From positions 3,356,501 to 3,420,500 of the forward strand of contig NZ_CP011509.1 in the NCBI RefSeq assembly GCF_001027285.1: DNA of 64,000 nucleotides. The letters are read 5' to 3'. The position numbers and the translations under genes were made by a program. Below the pieces are notes generated by a model. That model was given only the letters and a program-made list of their open reading frames with translations, ran no database searches and was not told the DNA's origin. Shown piece after piece: positions 17,663-26,309 of this stretch (the stretch's first letter is position 1; the number at the start of each line of letters is the position of its first letter). Source of the stretch: Archangium gephyra (lineage in GTDB: Bacteria; Myxococcota; Myxococcia; Myxococcales; Myxococcaceae).

Positions 17663-17882
17663 GAGTCAAAAGTGTAGACTGGGTGGCCTCCTGTCATGGG
17701 AGGGGGCCCGGGGCGGGACGTCCATCCCCCAACACGAGGCTGCTCCCCCGGGTCACCCCATCCCATACGTTCCCTGTTCCGGGATTACCTCGCGCACCCT
17801 GGCTTCTCCGCGCCCGGCGGGCCCAATACTCCGCCTCGTCACAGGGGACCGGGCGGAAGTCCCCCCGCTCGCCGGGGATGTA

Positions 17883-18467
17883 ATGGAGAAGGGCTCTCAG
17901 CAGGAGTTGGAGCAACGGCTGGCGCTGTGCAGGCCGGAGGACACCCTGCGCGGTTTCTTCTTCACGGGCGCGCTGGACGTGGTGCGCGGCCTGAACGACG
18001 AGGGGGCCCTGCGCCGCTGCATCGACGCGGCCGGAGGCAGCCGGTTCATGGCCTTCTTCAGCTATCCCGTGGGCGCGCTGAACCGGTTGCTCTACGCCGC
18101 GGCATGGAGCCTGAGTGAGCGCCACGGGGGCTTCGAGGGCGCCATGTGGCGCCTGGGGCACCAGGTGGCGCCGGAGTACCTGGAGTCCGGGGCGGGGCGG
18201 GTGCTGCTGATGCTGGCCGGAGGGGAGCCAAGGCGGATGCTCAACGGCTTTCCCTCGGCGTGGCGGACGTCCGTCCGTCATGGCGAGTGCTCGGTGCAAT
18301 GGACCGGGCCGGGCAGCGGGGTCGTCTCCATCAGGGGCAGCACGCTGCCGTGTGACTACCTGGTGGGCGCGGTGCGGGGCCTCTTCGAGGCGGCGAAGGT
18401 GGCGGAGGTGAGCGCCACCGGACGGCAGGTGAGCCTGAGCGAGACGGAGGTCGAGGTCTCCTGGTAG
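17883..18467 (+). CDS. TIGR02265/DUF2378 family protein
   Basis: 194 residues from ATG 17883 (MEKGSQQELEQRLALC). The pattern RPEDTLRGFFFTGALDVVR, then FFSYPVGALNRLLYAAAWSL and WRLGHQVAPEYLES with a final VSW matches the DUF2378 paralogue family, greatly expanded in myxobacteria. The function is unknown; it has no signal peptide or membrane helix. The long open frame upstream (to 17475) is the antisense shadow of the pseudokinase gene and was discarded. The next gene starts 75 bp downstream on the same strand. Confidence 0.85.
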   Translation: MEKGSQQELEQRLALCRPEDTLRGFFFTGALDVVRGLNDEGALRRCIDAAGGSRFMAFFSYPVGALNRLLYAAAWSLSERHGGFEGAMWRLGHQVAPEYLESGAGRVLLMLAGGEPRRMLNGFPSAWRTSVRHGECSVQWTGPGSGVVSIRGSTLPCDYLVGAVRGLFEAAKVAEVSATGRQVSLSETEVEVSW

Positions 18468-18542
18468 GCAGGGAGGCGTGCTGTACGGGCGGGCAGAAGC
18501 GGCGCGCGAGCGGTGTTCGGAGCGCGTTCGTGAAGGAGGCAC

Positions 18543-19301
18543 ATGCGCCGGTTCGTTGAGCTGACGGAGATGGGTCGAGGCACGGGTCCCCGGGTGTTGT
18601 TGCTCCCCGGGTTGGGCGCACGGGGCGCGGGCTTCCGGGCCCTGGCCGAGCGGCTCTCCTTCGTGGCGCGTCCCGTCCTCGTCGAGTACCCGGAAGGCAG
18701 CTCGGCCGCCTGTGGGGCAGGGGAGCTGGCGCGTCAGGTGCTGACGGCGGCGGGGCGGATGGACGCGGTGGTGGCCAGCTCCTACGGGGGCATGGTGGCC
18801 GGGCACCTGGCCGCGGCGGGGGCCGTGCGCGGGGTGGCCTTCATGGGCTCCTTCACCCGGCCCGAGCACCTGGGCTTGCGCGGCCACCTCATCCCCCTGA
18901 TGGGGCCCATCGCCGTCCTGGGCCGCCCGGGTCCGCTCACGGCCTGTGTGGCCTCGTGGAAGCGCGTCCCGGCCGAGCAGGTGGCCGACGTGGTGCCCAC
19001 CACGACGCTGGAGCGGATGACCACGCTCCGCCGCGCCTTCGCCAGCCGCGGCGAGCCTCCTCCGCCCGAGCTGCGCCCGCTGCCCGTCTCGTGTCTGTGC
19101 ATCCAGGGGGACCGGGACGTGCTGGTGCCCGCCTCCACCCTGGCTCGGCTCGCGGCCTCGCTGCCCGCGGGCACACCTCGAATCCTCCTGCGCGGCGCGG
19201 GCCACGTGCCCTACTTCACCCACCCCGAGGAGTGCGCGCGCCTGCTGACGCCCTGGCTGCACGCGCTGGCGCCCGCTCCGGGGGTCGAGACCGCCGCCTG
19301 A
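18543..19301 (+). CDS. Alpha/beta hydrolase
   Basis: 252 residues with the alpha/beta-hydrolase fold. The oxyanion region is LLLPGLGARG. The nucleophile elbow ASSYGGMVAG carries the Ser, the acid is in CIQGDRDVLVP, and the catalytic His is in GAGHVPYFTHPEE. A GAAGGAG ribosome site precedes the ATG at 18543. It is cytoplasmic (no signal peptide). The substrate is unknown; esterase or small-ester hydrolase is plausible. Transcription probably ends at the strong hairpin at 19312-19345, shared with the convergent regulator gene. Confidence 0.9.
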   Translation: MRRFVELTEMGRGTGPRVLLLPGLGARGAGFRALAERLSFVARPVLVEYPEGSSAACGAGELARQVLTAAGRMDAVVASSYGGMVAGHLAAAGAVRGVAFMGSFTRPEHLGLRGHLIPLMGPIAVLGRPGPLTACVASWKRVPAEQVADVVPTTTLERMTTLRRAFASRGEPPPPELRPLPVSCLCIQGDRDVLVPASTLARLAASLPAGTPRILLRGAGHVPYFTHPEECARLLTPWLHALAPAPGVETAA

Positions 19302-19302
19302 G

Positions 19303-19345
19303 CAAAGAAAAGGCCCCATGCCTCCCGCGAGGGGGGCACGGGGCC
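19303..19345 (-). terminator. Strong rho-independent-type hairpin, convergent genes
   Basis: GGCCCC-A-TGCCTCCC pairs with GGGGGGCA-C-GGGGCC around a GCGA loop (19312-19345), about 14 pairs with one mismatch and one T-G. On the minus strand it is followed by TTTTCTTT, so it looks like a real intrinsic terminator for the LysR gene. It may also stop the plus-strand hydrolase transcript. Confidence 0.8.
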
Positions 19346-19382
19346 GGGGCCGCGTCACCAGGGCCGGGCTCCGGGGCCGGGC

Positions 19383-20282
19383 TCAGTGCTCGTCGTTCGT
19401 GGCCTCGGCCAGCTTGAAGGCCTCGAGCACCGCGGCCGACGCGCGGTCCAGGTACTTGCCCTTGCGGATGAGCAGACCGATGGGCCGCGACACCGGGCCC
19501 TCGGCGAAGGGCTTGGAGACGACCGAGCCCTGCGCCACCTCGGCCGACACCGTGGCCATGGGGAGGATGGCCACGCCGATGCCCATCTCCACCGCGCGCT
19601 TGATGGTCTCGACGTTGTCGATCTCCATCACCGGGTTGAGGTCCAGGTTCTTCTCGCGGAAGAGCCGGTCCAGCGCCTTGCGCGTGGGCGCCTCGCGATC
19701 GAAGGCGATGAAGGGCACGCCCGAGAGCGCCGTGAGGCTCACCTTCGCCTTGGAGGCGAACGAGTGGTTGGGCGCGCACACCACCGCCAGCTTGTCGTCG
19801 CGGAACGGGTGGATGTCCACGCCCGCGCGCGGCTGCGGGTACGCCACGATTCCAATCTCCGCCGCCCCGAGGATCACATCGTCGTAGACCTGATCATTGC
19901 GCCGGTAGTTCAGGCGCATGTTCACCTTGGGGTGCGTCTTCAGGAGCTGCTTCTGCACGTTGCGCAGCTCGTGCAGGCCCACCGAGTAGATGGTGGACAC
20001 CGTCGTGGTGCCCTGCACCTCCGTGGACTGCTCGCGGATCTCGTTCTCCACCTCGGCGAAGCGGGCGAGGATCTCCTTGCACCCACGGAACAGGCGCTCG
20101 CCCGCGGGCGTCGGCGTCACCTGGCGCGCGCTGCGCGACAGGAGCTTCTGCTCGTAGCGATTCTCCAGGGCGCGGATCTGCTGGCTCACCGCGGACTGCG
20201 TCACATGGTTGAGCTGCGCGGCCCGCGAGAAGGAGCCCGTCTCCACCACGTCGCAAAACATCTTCAGGGATTCAAGCTGCAT
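19383..20282 (-). CDS. LysR-family transcriptional regulator
   Basis: 299 residues, normal LysR length. The N-terminal winged helix-turn-helix is clear (MQLESLKMFCDVVETGSFSR, HVTQSAVSQQIRALE, up to about residue 60). The ligand-binding domain follows with TVSTIYSVG, IVAYP, FIAFDRE and EMGIGVAILPMATV. It binds promoter DNA as a tetramer and responds to a small molecule that cannot be named here. There is no adjacent divergent metabolic operon; upstream (20283-20458) there is only a non-coding gap and a small membrane gene on the same strand. Confidence 0.93.
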   Translation of the reverse strand: MQLESLKMFCDVVETGSFSRAAQLNHVTQSAVSQQIRALENRYEQKLLSRSARQVTPTPAGERLFRGCKEILARFAEVENEIREQSTEVQGTTTVSTIYSVGLHELRNVQKQLLKTHPKVNMRLNYRRNDQVYDDVILGAAEIGIVAYPQPRAGVDIHPFRDDKLAVVCAPNHSFASKAKVSLTALSGVPFIAFDREAPTRKALDRLFREKNLDLNPVMEIDNVETIKRAVEMGIGVAILPMATVSAEVAQGSVVSKPFAEGPVSRPIGLLIRKGKYLDRASAAVLEAFKLAEATNDEH

Positions 20283-20416
20283 AAGAGGGGGCCTCTCCTA
20301 ACCGAAGCCTAATGTCGAGGCTAGAGCTAATTAGCCGGTCTACGCCACACCGGCAAAAGCGCTTACCCCGCTCGTCCGTCCGGCTGCTTGACGGAGGAGG
20401 GGCATGTAGGCGGAGG

Positions 20417-20440
20417 GGGGCTGCTCCCGGGAGGAGCCCC
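20417..20440 (-). terminator. Possible hairpin after small membrane gene
   Basis: GGGGCT at 20417-20422 pairs with AGCCCC at 20435-20440, and the inner CTCCC/GGGAG adds further pairing. It lies 19 bp beyond the stop of the minus-strand gene ending at 20459. There is no T-tract, so only possible. Confidence 0.4.
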
Positions 20441-20458
20441 TGGGAGGACGAAAGGCCC

Positions 20459-20773
20459 TCAGCTGGAGGCCGGGCGCGCCCGCGAGCGCAGCAGCACCAC
20501 CACGGCCGCTCCGAGTGCCAGCAGGCCGGAGCCCATGATGAGCTGCAGGCGGCCCATCTCCTGGTCGGCGTCGCGCCGGAAGCCGCACTCCATCTCCGAC
20601 ATGCCGGTGCAGTCCGCCGGTGACAGGTGCGTCTTGAGTCCCACTCCCAGCAGGAAGAGGCCACCCAGGAGGATGCCGCCGCACAGCCCCAGCAGGGCCG
20701 CCCGGGTCAATCCCTCCGCGCCCTGGGGGGCCTTGCTCTCCGGGGCCTTGATGTCCGTTGCCTCGTGTTGCAT
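20459..20773 (-). CDS. Small two-helix membrane protein
   Basis: 104 residues from ATG 20773 (MQHEATDIKAPESK). Two transmembrane segments are clear, TRAALLGLCGGILLGGLFLL at about 24-43 and LIMGSGLLALGAAVVVLL at about 79-96. The loop between them carries two Cys (ADCTGMSEMEC). No family is recognised. It is divergent from the glycosyltransferase gene, with 59 bp between the starts. Confidence 0.7.
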   Translation of the reverse strand: MQHEATDIKAPESKAPQGAEGLTRAALLGLCGGILLGGLFLLGVGLKTHLSPADCTGMSEMECGFRRDADQEMGRLQLIMGSGLLALGAAVVVLLRSRARPASS

Positions 20774-20832
20774 GGCGGGGACGCTACCGCCGCATGGGCC
20801 CGGGCGCCACATCCCGCGTATGCTGCCGCCCC

Positions 20833-21945
20833 ATGCGAATCCTCTACGGTGTCGTTGGCGAAGGCATGGGACACGCCACCCGTTCCCGCGTGCTCCTCGA
20901 GGAGCTGGCCAAGGAGCACGAGGTCCACATCGTCGTCTCGGGGCGCGCCAAGGACTACCTGGCCAAGCGCTTCGAGAACGTGCATGGCATCTGGGGCTTC
21001 ACCATCGCCTATGAGGGCAACTCGGTGAAGAAGTGGCAGACGGTGCTGCAGAACCTCACCGGGGCCGTGAAGGGCTGGCCGCAGAACGTGCGCCAGTACT
21101 TCGACCTGGTGGAGGAGTTCAAGCCGGACGTCGTGGTGAGCGACTTCGAGAGCTTCAGCTACCTCTTCGCCCGCAACCACCGCCTGCCCGTCATCAGCGT
21201 GGACAACATGCAGATCATCAACCGCGCGAAGCACGAGCCGTCGCTGCTCGCCGGTTTCGAGGATGACTTCGAGGCCACGCGCGCCCTGGTGAAGTCCAAG
21301 CTGCCCGGGTGCTTCCACTACCTCGTCACCACCTTCTTCTACCCGCCCGTCCGCAAGGAGCGCACCACGCTGCTGCCCTCCATCCTGCGGCCGGAGATCA
21401 TCGCCGCGAAGTCCGAGCCCGGCGAGCACCTGCTCGTCTATCAGACGGCCACCACCAACACGCAGCTGCCGGAGATCCTCAAGCAGAGCGGCCTGCCCTG
21501 CCACATCTACGGCCTGCGCCGCGACCTCACCGAGGACGTGCGCGACGGCAACCTCCTCTACCGCCCCTTCAGCGAGAAGGGCTTCATCGACGATCTGCGC
21601 ACCGCCCGGGCCGTCGTCGCCGGCGGCGGCTACACGCTCATGAGCGAGGCCGTCTACCTGCACAAGCCCGTGCTCTCACTGCCCGTGAAGGGCCAGTTCG
21701 AGCAGGTGCTCAACGCCCTCTACCTGGAGAAGCTGGGCTACGGCATGTACGCGCCCGAGCTCACCCTGGAGCGCCTGCGCGACTTCCTCCAGCGCGTGCC
21801 CCGGTGCCAGGAGGCCCTCGAGGGTTATGAGCAGGACGGCAACGTGAAGATGATCGAGGCGCTGCGCGAGCAGCTCGCCCGCGCCGCCGAGTACAAGGGC
21901 CGCTGGTGGGAGGAGATGGGCCCGGCCGAGCCCTCCAAGGCCTGA
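20833..21945 (+). CDS. MurG-like glycosyltransferase
   Basis: 370 residues from ATG 20833 (MRILYGVVGEGMGHATRS). The N-terminal GEGMGHATR glycine-rich loop and the C-terminal VVAGGGYTLMSEAVYLHKPV (nucleotide-sugar binding) are the signature of GT-B enzymes of the UDP-GlcNAc transferase/MJ1255 type. An intermediate SDFESFSYLFARNHRLPVIS stretch also fits. No membrane anchor. It probably transfers a sugar from a nucleotide donor to a lipid or glycan; the acceptor is unknown. A perfect hairpin at 21954-21982 follows. Confidence 0.88.
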   Translation: MRILYGVVGEGMGHATRSRVLLEELAKEHEVHIVVSGRAKDYLAKRFENVHGIWGFTIAYEGNSVKKWQTVLQNLTGAVKGWPQNVRQYFDLVEEFKPDVVVSDFESFSYLFARNHRLPVISVDNMQIINRAKHEPSLLAGFEDDFEATRALVKSKLPGCFHYLVTTFFYPPVRKERTTLLPSILRPEIIAAKSEPGEHLLVYQTATTNTQLPEILKQSGLPCHIYGLRRDLTEDVRDGNLLYRPFSEKGFIDDLRTARAVVAGGGYTLMSEAVYLHKPVLSLPVKGQFEQVLNALYLEKLGYGMYAPELTLERLRDFLQRVPRCQEALEGYEQDGNVKMIEALREQLARAAEYKGRWWEEMGPAEPSKA

Positions 21946-21953
21946 GCCTCCCC

Positions 21954-21982
21954 CCCGGCCGCCAGGAGAGCAGGCGGCCGGG
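21954..21982 (+). terminator. Perfect hairpin after glycosyltransferase gene
   Basis: CCCGGCCGCC pairs with GGCGGCCGGG (10 of 10) around the loop AGGAGAGCA, starting 8 bp past the stop at 21945. There is no T-run. Confidence 0.6.
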
Positions 21983-22182
21983 CGGAGAAGCGTTGGCTGG
22001 TCATCGGAGTCCGGGGCTGGCGAGCGCCCTGGAGGGCGATGCTCTGTCGGCTGCCGATCTGTCGGGCAGGATCCATGTTAGGAGCCGCCTTCCGGCACAT
22101 GCGTCCGGGGCCTGTTTCTCCAGAAGGCGTGCCTTCGCCAGGGCCCGCGCATGGTTCCCCTCCTTTTGCTCCGAGCCTCTTG

Positions 22183-23652
22183 ATGGACAGCCGCAACACC
22201 CAGAAGTTGTTCGAGACCGGCATCCCGAGCTTCGATCTCCTGTTGGGCGGTGGCATCCCCCGGCGTCAGACCCTCATCGTGGCGGGCAACCCCGGCTGCG
22301 GGAAGACGATCCTCTGCAGCCAGATCGCCTTCCTCGCCGCCGCGCGCGGGCTGCCGGTGGTGCTCGCCACCATCACCTCCGAGCCTCACGACAAGCTGGT
22401 GGACGCCCTCTCCGGCTTCCCCTTCTTCCGCCGCGAGCTGCTGGGCGAGAAGCTCATCCTCGTCAGTGCCTACGCCTCGCTGAAGAAGGGCGCCAAGGAG
22501 GCGCGCGAGCTGCTCCTGCACACCGTGCGCGAGCGCGGCGCGAAGATGCTCTTCCTCGACGGGCTGCGCTCCATCCGCGACCTGTGGCAGGACGAGGCCC
22601 GGCTGCGCGAGTTCCTCTATGAGCTGGGCATCGGGCTGTCCGCCATGGACTGCATCGGGCTCTTCACCACCGAGTACCCCATCGAGAAGTTGATGACGCT
22701 GCCGGAAGCCACGACGGTGGATGGCATCGTCTCGCTGTGGGTGAGCCCTCATGGGGGGCGCCGCCACCGCCGGGTGGAGGTCGTCAAGCTGCGCGGCCGG
22801 CCCCACCTGCAAGGGGAGCACCTCTTCCAGATTGGGGCCGAGGGGGTGGAGATCATCCCGCGGCTCGAGGCCCGCGTCCCCTCCGACAAGGAGTTCATCC
22901 CGCCGCGCACCCGGGCCGGTTTCGGCCTGCCCGAGTTCGACACGCTGATGGATGGGGGCCTGCCGCTGCAGAGCACCACCCTGCTGGCGGGCAGCATGGG
23001 GATTGGCAAGACGCTGCTCGCCGCGCACTTCGCGGCGGAGGGGGCCCGCCATGGAGAGAAGACGTTCTTCATCTCCTTCTTCGAGCCTCCCGCGGCGCTG
23101 CTGGCCCGGGCCCAGCGCATCGGTCTGGACGTGCGGGAAGCGATGTCGAGCGGGAATCTGACGTTGATGCACCAGCCGCCCTCCGAGCGGGAGGCGGATG
23201 TCCTGGTGGACCGCATCCTGGGCGAGGTGGCCCGGATGGGCATCCGGAGGCTGGTGATCGACGGGCTGACGGATCTCGAGCTCTCCATCGCGGACCCGGA
23301 GCGGCGGCGGACCTTCCTGGCCGCCCTCAGCGTGCACCTGCGGGCCGCGGGGGTGACGTCCCTGTTCACCAAGGAGGTGTCGAAGATCGCCGGCACCGAG
23401 CTGGACTTCAGCGACACGCCCATCGCCATCCTCGGCGAGAACCTGCTGCTGCTGCGCTACGTGGAGCTGCGCGGGCGCATCTACCGCGTCATGTCCATCC
23501 TCAAGATGCGTGACAGCAAGTACGACGGGGATCTGCGCGAGTTCGAGATCACCGACGCGGGCATCCGCGTGCTCAATCCCATGCGCTCGGCCGCGGGACT
23601 GCTGACGGGCCTGGCCCAGCCCATCGGCTCCTCCCGTGAGGATGTGGAATGA
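22183..23652 (+). CDS. KaiC-like double RecA-fold ATPase
   Basis: 489 residues from ATG 22183. It has two RecA/KaiC-like domains. Walker A of domain 1 is GNPGCGKT (35-42) and of domain 2 GSMGIGKT (270-277). The catalytic Glu region of KaiC appears as ATITSEP (E67) and ISFFEPP, and Walker B-like strands are KMLFLDGL and RLVIDGLTDLEL. Length is close to cyanobacterial KaiC (~520), but no KaiA or KaiB gene is near. The stop overlaps the next ATG (ATGA at 23649-23652), so ATPase and sensor kinase are co-translated. In non-cyanobacteria such proteins feed signals to kinases; the role here is inferred. Confidence 0.9.
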   Translation: MDSRNTQKLFETGIPSFDLLLGGGIPRRQTLIVAGNPGCGKTILCSQIAFLAAARGLPVVLATITSEPHDKLVDALSGFPFFRRELLGEKLILVSAYASLKKGAKEARELLLHTVRERGAKMLFLDGLRSIRDLWQDEARLREFLYELGIGLSAMDCIGLFTTEYPIEKLMTLPEATTVDGIVSLWVSPHGGRRHRRVEVVKLRGRPHLQGEHLFQIGAEGVEIIPRLEARVPSDKEFIPPRTRAGFGLPEFDTLMDGGLPLQSTTLLAGSMGIGKTLLAAHFAAEGARHGEKTFFISFFEPPAALLARAQRIGLDVREAMSSGNLTLMHQPPSEREADVLVDRILGEVARMGIRRLVIDGLTDLELSIADPERRRTFLAALSVHLRAAGVTSLFTKEVSKIAGTELDFSDTPIAILGENLLLLRYVELRGRIYRVMSILKMRDSKYDGDLREFEITDAGIRVLNPMRSAAGLLTGLAQPIGSSREDVE

Positions 23653-24734
23653 GCCTCGTCCTCATCGCGGAGGACGAGGAGGCGATGCTGGAGATCTTCG
23701 CCCAGGTGGTGGAGGAGCTGGGGCATCGGACCCTGCGGGCGCACAACGGCGAAGAGGCCTTGATGCTGGCCCGGACCGAGCGGCCGGACCTGGTGGTGAG
23801 CGACCACATGATGCCCCGGCGCACCGGCGTGGAGCTGTTGCGGACGCTGCGGGCCGACCCTCGCCTCGATGATGTCCCCTTCCTGCTGCTGAGCGCCGCG
23901 CAACCCAAGGGGTTGGAGGAGGCCGATGCCTTCCTCTCCAAGCCGGTGGATCTCGACACCTTCGAGGCCGCGGTGCAGCAGGTGCTGCGCTCGCGCCCCG
24001 CTGCGCCCCCGTCACGCGAGGAGGCCATGACCGCGGGGGATCGCGCGGGCCAGTCCAACGGCGCCGGTCGCGAGGAGATGCTCAACTGGGTGGCCCATGA
24101 GATCAAGACCCCCCTGAGCTCCGCGCGGCTCAATACCCAGATGCTGCTGCGCAAGCAGGGCGAGCGAGGCGACGCCGACGAGCGCAAGTGCTCCGAGGCC
24201 ATCCTCCGCCAGCTCGACCGGATGAACTCACTCGTCACCTCCATCCTCGACGCGGCGCGCCTGTCCGAGGGCAAGGTGGCGCTGCGGCGTGAGTCCGGTG
24301 AGCTCGCCGCCTTCCTCCAGGAGGTGGTCCAGGAGTGGCGTGAGCTGCAGCCCCAGGTGGACTTCTCCCTGGTGGGGGCGTCGCAGCCGGTGGCGCTGTC
24401 CTTCGACGCCGAGCGCGTGCGGTACATCCTCAACAACCTGCTCTCCAACGCGGTGAAGTACGGCGGAGCGCAGCGGCGTGTCGAGGTGTCGCTCTCGCTC
24501 ACGCCAGGCCTGGCCCTCGTCCAGGTGCGCGACTGGGGCGTGGGCATCCCCGCCTCGGAGCTGCGCAACATCTTCGAGCGCTTCCATCGCGCGGACGGCG
24601 CGGGCGGCCACGGGCATGGGCTGGGGCTGTACATCGCCGCGGCGCTCGCGAGGCTCCATGGCGGCTCGCTCACCGCCCAGTCGGAGCTGGGCATCGGCTC
24701 CACCTTCAGCCTCCGCCTTCCCCTCCCGACCTAG
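23649..24734 (+). CDS. Receiver domain - histidine kinase hybrid
   Basis: 361 residues. An N-terminal receiver domain (1-115) has the acidic pair D9/E10, phospho-acceptor D52 in VVSDHMMPRRTG, and K98 in FLSKPVD. A short linker leads to a histidine kinase: H150 in VAHEIKTPLSS, N-box LNNLLSNAVKYGG, G1 DWGVGIPASE, F-box IFERFHRADG and G2 HGHGLGLYIAAALA. There is no membrane segment, so it is cytoplasmic. The start overlaps the stop of the KaiC-like gene (ATGA). The receiver presumably controls its own kinase or relays from another sensor; no output regulator is adjacent. Confidence 0.93.
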   Translation: MSLVLIAEDEEAMLEIFAQVVEELGHRTLRAHNGEEALMLARTERPDLVVSDHMMPRRTGVELLRTLRADPRLDDVPFLLLSAAQPKGLEEADAFLSKPVDLDTFEAAVQQVLRSRPAAPPSREEAMTAGDRAGQSNGAGREEMLNWVAHEIKTPLSSARLNTQMLLRKQGERGDADERKCSEAILRQLDRMNSLVTSILDAARLSEGKVALRRESGELAAFLQEVVQEWRELQPQVDFSLVGASQPVALSFDAERVRYILNNLLSNAVKYGGAQRRVEVSLSLTPGLALVQVRDWGVGIPASELRNIFERFHRADGAGGHGHGLGLYIAAALARLHGGSLTAQSELGIGSTFSLRLPLPT

Positions 24735-24766
24735 GCTCCTGGCCGGGGGGGAGGGAGAGGGCTGCT

Positions 24767-25804
24767 TCAGTGCAGCAGATCCTCGTTGTTCTTCTGCGCC
24801 GCCTGACGCGTCAGCCGCGTCACCCAGGAGCGGGTGAGGGGCGTCTCGCTGTCCCGGCCGCGGTACCGGTCCGTGCTGCTGTCCTGCGGCATCATCCGGT
24901 TCACCTGCGCCAGCATCGCCGCCGTCAGGCCCGGCGCCAGCGTCCTCGCCAGCGCCGCCACCTTCGCCGTCAGGCCCACCAGCGCCTCCGCATCGCCCCG
25001 GCGGCAGGCCTCGAGGATCTTCCGCGCCGCCCGCTCCGCGCTCATCGACATCCCCGGCAGCGAGTCTCCCAGCACGAACCACGCGTACTCCGCCTCGTGG
25101 TCGCCCTTGAAGAACGCGTTGGGCGGGCTGCCCGTGCGCATCAACGTGGGGCACACCGTCGTCACCAGGATGCCGTCCTGTGCCAGCTCCGCCCTCATCC
25201 CGTCCGACAGGCCCACCAGCGCGAACTTGCTCGCGCAGTAGGGCACCAGGTGCGGGATGCTCACCCTCCCGCCAATGGACGAGATGTTCACGATGCGGCC
25301 CCAGCCCCGCCGCTTCATCTCCGGCAGCACCGCCAGCGACGTGTAGAGCGCCGCCCAGAAGTGCACCTTCATCGCCTCGACGAAGTCCTCCTCCGCCATC
25401 GACTCGAGCGGTCCCACCTGGATGCCGCCGGCGTTGTTCACCAGCACGTCCACCGCGCCGAAGCGCTCGTGCACCTGGGCCACCATCGCCTCCACCTGCA
25501 CCCGGTCACTCACGTCGCAGGGGATGGCCAGCACCTCGCCGCCCTGGCCCTCCAGCTCGTCGCGGGCCCGGGACAGCTCCACCTCCTCCCGGGCGCAGAT
25601 GATGACGCGCGCTCCCTCGGCCAGGAACTGACGGGCCATCACCAGTCCCAGTCCCCGCGAGCCGCCCGTCAGCAACACCGTGCGGCCCTCGAAGCTCACC
25701 TTCTCCCGAAGCATCGCCCTCAGCCCCATCACCGCTCCCATTCCAGCGGCGGTCAGGGCCCCCAGCGACAGACGGGAGGCCTCCTTCTTGTTCCGGCCTG
25801 CCAT
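24767..25804 (-). CDS. Short-chain dehydrogenase/reductase
   Basis: 345 residues, longer than the typical 250. About 40 N-terminal residues include a hydrophobic GALTAAGMGAVMGLRAML stretch that could be a membrane anchor. The cofactor site is TGGSRGLGLV, the structural NNAGG follows, and the catalytic set is S in NISSIGG with PYCASK (Tyr and Lys). A C-terminal extension of ~80 residues is basic and Arg/Thr rich. Substrate unknown. It is followed upstream on the same strand by the thioredoxin-fold gene 22 bp away, so the two are likely one transcript. Confidence 0.9.
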   Translation of the reverse strand: MAGRNKKEASRLSLGALTAAGMGAVMGLRAMLREKVSFEGRTVLLTGGSRGLGLVMARQFLAEGARVIICAREEVELSRARDELEGQGGEVLAIPCDVSDRVQVEAMVAQVHERFGAVDVLVNNAGGIQVGPLESMAEEDFVEAMKVHFWAALYTSLAVLPEMKRRGWGRIVNISSIGGRVSIPHLVPYCASKFALVGLSDGMRAELAQDGILVTTVCPTLMRTGSPPNAFFKGDHEAEYAWFVLGDSLPGMSMSAERAARKILEACRRGDAEALVGLTAKVAALARTLAPGLTAAMLAQVNRMMPQDSSTDRYRGRDSETPLTRSWVTRLTRQAAQKNNEDLLH

Positions 25805-25826
25805 GTCGTTCCTCGTGCGCGGGGGT

Positions 25827-26309
25827 TCAGGGCGCGAATGCGCCCGAGGTGGCCTCGGGGCCGGTGAGCCGCTCCAACAACCGCCTCAACTCGGGATTCG
25901 CCGCCGCCTCTCCCGCCACGCGCAGGCGCAGGATGCCGAAGGCGTCGTACACCAGGAACGTCGGGACATCCTCCACCCCGTACGCCTGCTCCATCGAGCC
26001 GTCGTCCACCGCCACCGGGTGCCGGAAGCCCATCCGCTTCACGATCGCCTCGATGTCGTTGGTGTCCAGCGCATGGCCCAGATCCTCGCCCTCCATCGGG
26101 ACGTGGACGCCAATCACCTGGAGCCCCTTGGGGATGAACTCGTCCAGCAGCGTCTTCACCAGCGGCAGCTGCTCCTGGTTCGTCTTGCTCAGCTCGGACC
26201 AGAAGTAGAGCAGCGTGGGCCGGCCGCGCAGGTCATGCACGTGCACGGGGGCATTGATCCAACCGCCTTCGGGATCCAACAGCGTCAGGGGAACATCCAT
26301 CGAGGACAT
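25827..26309 (-). CDS. Thioredoxin-fold protein without CxxC
   Basis: 160 residues with the TlpA/AhpC-like thioredoxin fold: LRGRPTLLYFWSELSKTNQE, LQVIGVHVPMEGED and GVEDVPTFLVYDAFG (the cis-Pro loop VPTF). The redox motif expected after FW as WCxxC reads WSELSKT and has no Cys, and no other Cys is present in the protein. It therefore cannot do thiol-disulfide exchange. There is no signal peptide. A chaperone-like or regulatory role is possible. It starts at ATG 26309 with GGAGGC upstream, and lies 22 bp before the SDR gene. Confidence 0.85.
   Translation of the reverse strand: MSSMDVPLTLLDPEGGWINAPVHVHDLRGRPTLLYFWSELSKTNQEQLPLVKTLLDEFIPKGLQVIGVHVPMEGEDLGHALDTNDIEAIVKRMGFRHPVAVDDGSMEQAYGVEDVPTFLVYDAFGILRLRVAGEAAANPELRRLLERLTGPEATSGAFAP

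Noticed and set aside
17475-17882. N-terminal extension of the DUF2378 protein
   Set aside because: This part is the reverse of the pseudokinase gene; family similarity starts only at 17883.
22183-23652. Circadian clock operon
   Set aside because: Only a KaiC-like protein is present; no KaiA or KaiB is near, so a clock cannot be claimed.
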